A stretch of 64,000 nucleotides of DNA. It comes from Margaritifera margaritifera. Taxonomy: Eukaryota; Mollusca; Bivalvia; Unionida; Margaritiferidae. Positions 56,320 to 64,000 of the stretch are shown in pieces (the first letter of the stretch is position 1; every line of letters begins with the position of its first letter). A program made the translations under genes and the position numbers. Below the pieces are notes generated by a model. The model made no database searches. It saw nothing but the letters and a program-made list of their open reading frames with translations, and was not told the DNA's origin. The stretch covers positions 2,228,501 to 2,292,500 of the forward strand of contig JAQPZY010001625.1 of the NCBI GenBank assembly GCA_029931535.1, written 5' to 3'.

Positions 56320-59300
56320 TTAACATTTGTTGTATAAATTGCATTCCCTTACAGAGTCTAATATTTTCTCGGGTGGTACGTCCTCGTGCAGTTTCTTCAA
56401 GCAGTTGATTTCAAAACCCTTCTGTCCCATAGGGTGGAAATCCACACACTCTACAAGAATGTGCTTCACTGTCGGTAGATACTGGCATGCTATGCATTCC
56501 GGTCCAGGTTCACCCTTCAGGAGGTATGCATGATTCAGGTATGTGTGTCCGATACGCGATCGCCACAATACCAAATCATCTCTCCGATTTGTTCTATACG
56601 AGGGATGCCACACTCCAATATACTTGTTTGTGAAGTTTTCATTCCACATATTTTGCCATGTATGATGCACATGCTGATTTATACAATAGTTGAAGTCAGT
56701 ATATGGAATCTACCATTCGGAAATGGGTGACTGCAGGGCAGATTTGGCTGCTCTATCTGCCCTTTCAATACCCTTAATGCCAATGTCATTAGGCAGCCAA
56801 CGTTATAGAATACTTTTCCCAGACTGTATGAGAACATCATGTTTCTGTAATATCTGGGATATTAACAGGTTGTCAGATTTAAAATTCTGCAAATCTTTCA
56901 GTGTGGAAGGGGAATTCGAAAAGATTATAAAATTTGTTTTTGAGAGATTTCGGCATAGTTAAAAGCTTTGAGTATGGCTGTAATATCTGCAGTAAAGATT
57001 GAGGCTTTATCCGGTAACCAGCTCAAGATGGGGATATGGGGTGTTTCAATGGCAGCTCCAACTTTGTCTCCATCTTTCGAACCGTCTGCATGCAGGAACG
57101 TATGACTACGATATGAGGCTCTGATTTCATTGAATTTACTCTGAAAAAGGAGAGAATTTGTTGAAGACTTTTTGAATTCACAAAGATCAAATATTATTTT
57201 GAGAGTTTGATAACCATGGTGGCGATTTGGGAATACAGGATTTTGCAATACTTCCAACATTTATTTTTGCTGTTTCTAAGGGAGGACTAATTCGTATGCC
57301 AAAAGGTGGAATGAAGTTTGGTTTCTCGACGTACAAGGTTTGGTATTTGGGCCTAAACACCACATCATGTGCGGGGTTAGATGGATTAGAAGATAGTTTG
57401 GTAGCATACTGAAGAGCCAACTTCGTTCGTCTGCGATAAAGTGATCATTATTTTGCTTCAACATAGAGGCTTTCTAAATGCACACAGACAGTGTCTAAGT
57501 CCCTGATTGTGTACTTAATCACGTGTCTGCAGGTAAGATTTACAAGTTAATCCGCACATAATCGAGCCATAGTCAAGTTTCGATCTTTCTAATGACCTGT
57601 ATATCCAGCAGAAAAACCTTCCAATCTCCTCCTCAATCTGTGTTTGCCACGGCTTGTATTAATATCTAATATGTGGAAGAAAAGTTAGTTTACGGTCGAA
57701 AATAAGTCTTAAAAATTTGCTCTCCTCCACAATAGGAATAAGACAACGGTAGAGATAGAGTTTCGGGTCATCATGAATACTATGTAATCAACAGAAGTGC
57801 ATACACACATTTTGTTTTATATCGAAACTGTAAACCCGTTTTCATCTCCTCATTTCTGAACTCTCCTTAAGCTTATCTGTAGTTGACCTTCAATAGTATG
57901 CATACTCTTTGATCTATAGCAGATCAAAAAGTCGTCAACATATAATGAGCAGTCCATTTCTGGATGAAGGCATTACATTATGCTGTTAATAGGGTTAAAT
58001 ATAGTGACTGACAATATGCTGCCCTGAGGTACACCTAGCTTCTAAGGCAGCGGTTCCCAACCTCAGGTCGCGACCCAATCCGGTGGTCCTCAGTAGGGTC
58101 ACGAAGGGTCATCAGAAGAAATCATATCATAAGCCTGAGCGTCTGGAGATCTTATGGTGGCCATTTCAGGGTTGCAACAAAACAAGATTGGGAACCACTA
58201 TCCTACGGATAGCTTTCAGAATGGGTACTACCTATCTTAACTCTGAAGTTTCTATCTTTCAAAAAAATTGGATTTAAAGTTAGGTAGGCGGACTTTTATA
58301 CCTACTTTGAATAGGTCATTCATTATACCTTATTTCCATGTGGTGTTGTAAACTTTCTCCAAGTCCAAAGGACGGCAACTTGACCTTTTTTCTTTATGAA
58401 AGTTTCTCTAATAAATGCTTCAAGTCTGACAAGGTGGTCTGTTCTGCTTCTCTGGCGTTTGAACCCACATTGAACGTCTGATAGTAGTTTGTTGGACTCC
58501 AGATACCGGAGTAGTCTATCACTTATCATCCGTTCCATGGTTTTGCAAATACAGCTTGTTAATGTTATTGGACGATAGTTGGAGGGTCAGTTTTGTCCTT
58601 TCCAGGTTTGGACTCTGATATCACCGTTGCTTCTCGCCAAGACTGCGGGAAGTAGCCAGTTTCCCAAATTTTATTAAAAATATTTAGCAGTGTATTTAGA
58701 GCCGTGTCAGGTATGTGTTTCAGACGTTGATAGAGGATATCAACTGGTCCTGATGGGGTGTTATGGGCTCGATCAAGGGAGTCTTGTAACTTATAACTCT
58801 TTGAGAGTGAAAGGTTTATTGTAATCTTCAGCATTAGGAGATTTGTAAGTTAGAGGAACCTTTTCTTTCAGATTTTTGACACAGCGGAAGTTTTCAGAAT
58901 AATTATCTTTTGAGGAGTTTTTAGAGAACGTTTCGGTCAATGCATTTGAGATTTCTGGTACGGATGTGACCATTTCATCAGCTTTCCTTAAATGTTTGAT
59001 ACAGTTGTTGTTGTTTTTTTCCTGCCAATGATTTTTTGTACCATATTCCAAATTGACTTATTAGAGGAACGAGAGTTCAACCTAGCGACATACGATCTCC
59101 ATGTTTTCCTTTTGTTCTCTCTAATGGTACGACAAGCTTTAGCTCGGTATACGGTATTTATTCAGATTTTCAGTTGTTGTATTGGCATTGAAACATTTCC
59201 CAATCTGCCTTGTTCAGTTTCCATCTCTGCCGAGCCCTTGAGGTTTTGAAACATTACTTCTTACATATATTGGAAAGTGGTCACTACAACATAGGTCATT

Positions 59301-59893
59301 ACCAACTTCCCAAGAGAGGTCAAGTAAAAGAGATGGATTACAGATAGTCACATCTAAGGACGAGAAGAATTCTGTGGCAGGATGCAGGTGGGTATCGGAC
59401 TTATCATTAAAAAGGCCAAGATTGTGCTTTGGAACAGTGTTCTCTCTTCTTTCGTCTCTCGTTGATATCTTTACATTCCCAAACTGTACTGTGGACATTA
59501 AAGTCGCCAAGGAAAACAAAAAGCGCCGGCAACTATTTAATAACATGTTCAAGATCAGATTGACTGACTAGAGTGCTTGGATGGAGATATATGGAACAAA
59601 GTAAAATAATTTTATGCCACGACACGAGCAATACGACAGCCTGTAACGTGGTATTGCGATTAATTTGACTGTGAAGAGGTTTATTATTTATTATGATGGA
59701 CATTCCTCCAGCAGCCTTATCAATATTTCTTGAAAAGCTGCTGTACGTGCTGACGTTTTTAAAATTACCTCTGTCGTTAAAAAAGGTTTCCTGAAGACAA
59801 CATCTGTTTGATCATGTTCTCTAAGTTGAAGATTATTTTCATCACTATTTGCCCTTAAACCTCAGCAATTCCATCGTATTATGGTGTTAGACA
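56320..59893 (-). pseudogene. LINE ORF2: APE endonuclease, RT, RNase H
   Basis: The start MSNTIIRWNC at 59,893 lies three bases after the ORF1 stop. Endonuclease: HPATEFFSSLDVTICNPSLL and CCSDHFPIY, the C-terminal SDHxP motif. RT: PSGPVDILYQRLKHIPD and MERMISDRLLRYLESNKLLS, QCGFKRQRSRTDHLVRLEAF, and YVDD at 57,931-57,942. RNase H: SHTFLHADGSKDGDKVGAA with the first catalytic Asp and SIFTADITAILKAF. The tail SRIGHTYLNHAYLL and C-x2-C...H-x3-E-C is in 56,670-56,320. Broken in at least seven places. Confidence 0.88.
58048..58200. mobile_element. hAT-type MITE inside the LINE
   Basis: CAGCGGTTCCCAACCTCAGG with GTCGCGACCC at the left and ATTGGGAACCACTA at the right. This CAGxGGTTCxCAACC...GGTCGCGACCC pattern is characteristic of widespread hAT non-autonomous elements. 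Flanks TTCTAAGG and TCCTACGG agree at 6 of 8 positions, fitting an aged 8-bp duplication. Confidence 0.8.
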
Positions 59894-59896
59894 TAT

Positions 59897-60290
59897 TTAT
59901 GAAAGTGGTGGAAGTACGGGACTTCTTTGAGGTTTCCCTGATGGGATATCCGGATGCTGTCCAGTGTCCATACTCTCTAGACTCCCAAACTTAATAAAAG
60001 CTTGATAGAATAAGTAGATTCTTTGATCCTCTCCATGCGTTACTACTGGCGCCAGCGTTTGCTGCTCTTTTGGTGGACCAGATTTATTTGGTTTTTTGGT
60101 AGGAGATTTGGGAATCTTCTGCGGCACACTGATTCTACGTCCACTGGGGCCAGTGGGTTACCGCTCTTTCCGTAGGTTGAACTTTGGTGGGGTTTCGTTT
60201 GTAGATGTCGTAATTCCTACATTGTGACACTGATATTTTCTTTATTTACTTCACTGCCGGTTTTGGTAGCCTCTTGCACGGGTTTCAGGA
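59897..60290 (-). pseudogene. LINE ORF1 C-terminal fragment
   Basis: Lys/Pro/Ser-rich text (PQKIPKSPTKKPNKSGPPKE) then SLESMDTGQHPDIPSGKPQ and PVLPPLS before TAA at 59,897. Low-complexity basic tail typical of LINE ORF1 nucleic-acid-binding proteins. The N-terminal part is missing. Confidence 0.6.
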
Positions 60291-61450
60291 TATTTTTGGC
60301 CAATGTATTTGAGATTTCTTTTTGTGACCATTTCATCAAATTTCTTTAAATACTTGATACAGCTACTTTTATTTTTGACAATGAATTTTCTTACCATATT
60401 TCATACCGATTTATTAGAGGAGCAAGAGTTCAACCAAGAGACATAGGATATCCATGTTCTCCTCTTGCTCTCTCTCTCTAATGGTTCGACAAGTTTTAGC
60501 TCAGAATATACTGTATGTATTCAGATTTTCAGTTATTGGAATGGCATTGAAATGTTCAAGGACCTTTTTCCGTTCTCTGATGACGTCTTTGCGTGCATCA
60601 TCAAAGCATGGTTTGTTGATATGTTTAGGAATCGTGGAAGGTTTTGATATTGTATCCCCAGCAATATTTTGGAGTATTTTTGTAAATAGATCCATTTCGT
60701 TCTCAAAAGATAAGCTGTCAGATGTTACTCGCAGATGGATTGAAACGCTTCCCAATCTGCCTTGTTCAATTTCCATCTCAGCCCGAGCCATTGAGGTTTG
60801 GGAATATTACTTCTTAAATATATTGGAAAGTGGTCAGTATCACACAGCTCGTCATGAACTTCCCAAGAGAAGTCAAGTAAAAGAGATGGACTGCATATAG
60901 TCCAATCTAAGGATAGGTATGATCATGTGGCAGGTTGCAGGTAGGTATGCGACTTAAAAAAGGCAAAGATTGTGTTTTAAAATTTTCTGTTAACTTCTTC
61001 CCTCTCTGGTTGATATCTTTATATGTCTACAGACTATGGCGACCGTTAAAGTCGCTAAGCAAAACAAAAGACGCCGGCAACTGTTCAATAAGATGGTCAA
61101 GATCCGATTTTTTTTATTGGAGTGCTTGAATGGAGATATACTGAATAAAGTGAAAGAGTTTTATGTAACGACACACGAACGGCTACAGCCTGTAAAGTAG
61201 TAATGAGATTAATTTAAATGAGTAATTTTATTTGTATAATGATGGATACTTCTCCAGCAGCCTTATTAGTATTTTTTTTAAAAGCTGCTGTACGTGGTGA
61301 AGTTTATAAGTTTGACTCTACCGTTTTCTATTAAAGACGTTTCCTGAAGACAAACATCGATTGGATCATGCTCTTCAATTAGAATATTAATTTCGTCAAT
61401 ATTTGCCTTTACACCTAGGCGATTCCCTTGTATTATGGTGTTAGACATCT
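60290..61450 (-). pseudogene. LINE copy B: endonuclease and linker, truncated before RT
   Basis: MSNTIIQGNRLGVKANIDEI, IDVCLQETSLI (61,448-61,350) opens the APE endonuclease. The region 60,900-60,790 corresponds to its SDHFP end. The linker continues with KPCFDDARKDVIRERKKVLE and HFNAIPITENLNTYSIF (60,640-60,500), then text equivalent to copy A's 58,880-59,060, and stops at about 60,290. RT and beyond are absent. Same strand and same family as copy A. Confidence 0.8.
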
Positions 61451-61900
61451 TAATCAAAGTGGCGGAAATACGGGACAATTGGCCCTTGACGCGGCTTTTA
61501 GAGGCTATGTTCTTTGTAAGGTTTGGTGAACAACATGATGCTAATTAATCACAAAGGTCACTTTTAAACTGTATGCAGAATAATTAATCTGAATATCTTT
61601 AGCACAGCCCCTGAAGCTTGTTGTAACTAGCCGATTGATCAGACAGGGCCCTTCTGACCATCCATCTAGCTGAAGTTTAGGCCAAAATTGTATGTTGCAT
61701 TTGAGCGGCAACCATCGGCATCTCATCTGTTCAACTACCAGAATCCTCTTCTCCAAAGACACGGGACGCAACTAACGGCATCTCCTCTGCTCGGGCTACC
61801 AGAATCAACAAGTTGCCTCCACTCAGACGCCTCTTACGACATGCAGCAACATGCATCGGGCCTATGCTACAACCCGTTACCCGCAGGGGGAAGGAAAGAA
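61451..61900 (-). mobile_element. Probable LINE copy B 5' region with two-copy repeat
   Basis: Upstream of copy B's ORF2 start. It contains GCATGTCGTAAGAGGCG-like text (about 61,830-61,846, minus) and a direct duplication on plus of GCAACnAnCGGCATCTC...CTACCAGAATC (about 61,707-61,743 and 61,768-61,806). Could be 5' UTR or ORF1 remnant; moderately G+C-richer than the flank. Confidence 0.45.
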
Positions 61901-62015
61901 ACATAATCTGAAAGTAACTATTTACTTTTCATATGTTTTCATTCTGCCCATCACACGTCAACTTATTGTCTCGAGTCCAGGAATAATAAGGTGTCGATCC
62001 CAAGTAAAAGTACTG

Positions 62016-62076
<61 letters not shown>

Positions 62077-64000
62077 TTTGATGTCCTTGTGACAAAGCAT
62101 TTAGAACGTATCACCTTTGGAACATCTTTTTGAGCACATTTGCTTCTATTTAACAAATTCATACCCAGAATATTGGAATAAGTCAGTAAGGACAAAATCC
62201 TTCTTAAATGAGAAGTAGATACAATTTTTAATTCTACAAAACTATAAATTATGATGAAAGTCGATAGCACATATTGATCCATGGAATATCAGTCGTGACC
62301 ATTATAAAGAAGACTGTGTCACTATAACACACGAGGTAGAGAGATGTGAATAAGTATTAAAGTTGTTGTATTCCTTTACTATATATGAGGTTTGTAATCT
62401 CTCTAACGTGCAAAACACCATGCAAATACCAAAGTAACAGGGTATCCCTTTTTCTTTTTAATTTTACTTTGCAACTGCGAGTTATGTTGCAAACATTTGC
62501 ACAAAATAAACTATACATAACGTAGAGTAGTTTGGTGAAAAATGTTAAAGCCTTCTTGGGCAATCTGAAATGTTAAAGCCTTCCTGGGCAATCTGAAAAT
62601 GTAATCTTACGTGAGAGAAACTGTTCAATCAATCGATTTGTTCATTTATGTATAAACAAAGATCCAAAGAAACAAAAAAAAAAAAAATTACAAAATACTA
62701 TTAAACAAAAATGGATTAAGACACTAGTAAGTGTGTATTGGAAGAAAAAAAGGCATGTATTCACGGCTATACTAACCATTTACTTCTGATTGCGTTCTTA
62801 CCTAGTGACACCATTCAGGATTTTATTTGATAATAATTGTGAAAATATTAACATTGTATTTACATGATATTTTCTCAGATTCAAATGACCGAGCTTTTAA
62901 GTGAACCATTTGTAGAATTCACTCAAGGCAATTATATCTTGCTAGAGTAAATGCATTTTTAAACTATTTAACATTCTTAATGTTTCACAGCCTTGAAATG
63001 ACAAAAATAAAGATTACAGAAAAACGTAACGCAACGCCTTTTTAAAAAAACTTCGGCTCATGTCTCTGTCATCAGTAAAAACCAATATTTCACGGTAAAA
63101 GATTAGAAAGCAGTCCTTAAATAATATTTCCCCGACAATAACAGAATAGTACTCTTTTCAATTATCATCCAAAAGTGCGCGCAATTAAATTATTTAAACT
63201 GTACCAATTATGTCATCTTTAAGTCAGTCAAACCGTATCTTTTCGATTGAGCCAAAAACGTGAGAAAGGATGAAAGTAAGATAATTACAAACTTAGCACA
63301 TGGTAACCACACATATTTTTAAAAAAATCTTTACTCTTATCCACACTTGGGGAACAAAATCCTCATTTAAAGGAAGTCAGTAAAGAAATTGTAGAAGTAT
63401 TACCAAAATCAAGGTAATTTATAATTTTCCAAGTATTTTTATGTAATTAATCCATTCCGTTTCTATAATTTTCAAATGCCAGAGAAATTTTGAAAATAAA
63501 AATAAGCACTAGACAGAGGAATTCGAGAGTCAATTTAATTTTGTAAATTTTGATAAAGAAAAAATCCACACACATATTATTCGTCCACACATCCGCAACT
63601 CTGAAGAACAAATCCTCACTTGTGCATTATCCGACCGCACATTCGCAACTCTGAAGAACAAATCCATCAAATGTGGAAAAATCCGTACATGTGGTCAGCT
63701 TGTTAGCGTGTACAAAATATGAGGATGACCTCGGGTACAGTAGATTCTCTGTTGGCAGGTATAAATGTATACATGTGATTATTGTTTTATCAGCATCCGT
63801 GAGTTATTTCTAGTCAGATAATTATAGTTTTCATTACAGTAAGTCAGCATATAGAACTCTTACTCAGTGAGTAGTCTCAATGGCTAAACAAGAGTGCCCG
63901 GATGTCGGATACTAAAGCAGATCCCGGTTTTTAAAATCGTCTGAGTTTTAACCGTCATATGCATGAACTTAATGGCTTATTACATTTTGGTTTACAGTAA
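61901..64000. other. AT-rich end of window, no gene seen
   Basis: (TTA)n at 62,017-62,075. A 28-bp direct duplication AATGTTAAAGCCTTCCTGGG at 62,541-62,596. A two-copy repeat CGCAACTCTGAAGAACAAAT at about 63,594 and 63,645. No coding signal. Confidence 0.6.

Larger units (their letters stand above)
56099..60290 (-). mobile_element. Non-LTR retrotransposon (LINE) copy A, 5'-truncated
   Basis: The minus strand carries an ORF1 end (60,127-59,897), ORF2 from 59,893 to 56,320, a 3' UTR of about 220 bp and a (TACA)n tail. Gene content (APE endonuclease, RT, RNase H, Cys/His tail) points to the I/Nimb-like group. Many stops and frameshifts; a hAT MITE is inserted at 58,048-58,200. The left border at about 60,290 abuts copy B. 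Confidence 0.88.

Overview
The window reads as nuclear DNA of an invertebrate animal, most likely a mollusc or another lophotrochozoan. It is AT-rich and full of microsatellites and minisatellites. It carries tRNA-derived SINEs, hAT-type and palindromic MITEs, LINEs and, above all, Polinton (Maverick) DNA transposons. No bacterial operon, rRNA, CRISPR array or intact host gene is visible. The taxon is inferred from repeat style only.

The centrepiece is a full-length Polinton at about 19,501-35,238 (15.7 kb). Its complex terminal inverted repeats are about 720 and 770 bp (19,501-20,218 and 34,466-35,238), with a candidate 6-bp target duplication TTCAAT. Nearly all its genes lie on the minus strand. 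From right to left they are: a Gln-rich coiled-coil protein; protein-primed family B DNA polymerase; a BIR (IAP-like) zinc domain; an FtsK/HerA-type packaging ATPase; several small virion-like proteins; a retrovirus-type integrase with a chromodomain-like tail; a capsid-associated protein; a small basic protein; the double-jelly-roll-type major capsid protein; a Cys/His-rich protein; an adenovirus-type cysteine protease; and a small coiled-coil protein. Two further ORFs run on the plus strand near the right end, one with CCHC zinc knuckles. Every large gene is broken by stops, frameshifts, deletions or lost catalytic residues, so the element is a fossil.

A second, internally deleted copy lies at about 10,870-14,225 in the same orientation. 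It has a left TIR, protease, Cys/His-rich gene, capsid and the end of the small basic gene, then only the last few tens of bases of the right TIR. A third, more decayed Polinton-like remnant (integrase on minus, a hydrophobic/Gly-Pro-rich protein on plus) lies at about 48.7-50.7 kb.

Other regions: 0.3-0.9 kb and 40.2-40.7 kb hold LINE 3'-end remnants. 6.8-8.4 kb is a hAT-like foldback element containing a nested 143-bp hAT MITE with a perfect 8-bp duplication. 15.4-16.9, 17.9-18.3 and 51.9-52.7 kb are tandem arrays with 45, 29 and 43 bp units. 18.6, 40.7 and 53.7 kb hold three copies of one palindromic MITE. 56.1-61.9 kb holds two tandem minus-strand copies of a LINE (APE endonuclease, RT with YVDD, RNase H) ending in a (TACA)n tail. 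The remaining stretches are AT-rich DNA in which I see no convincing genes.
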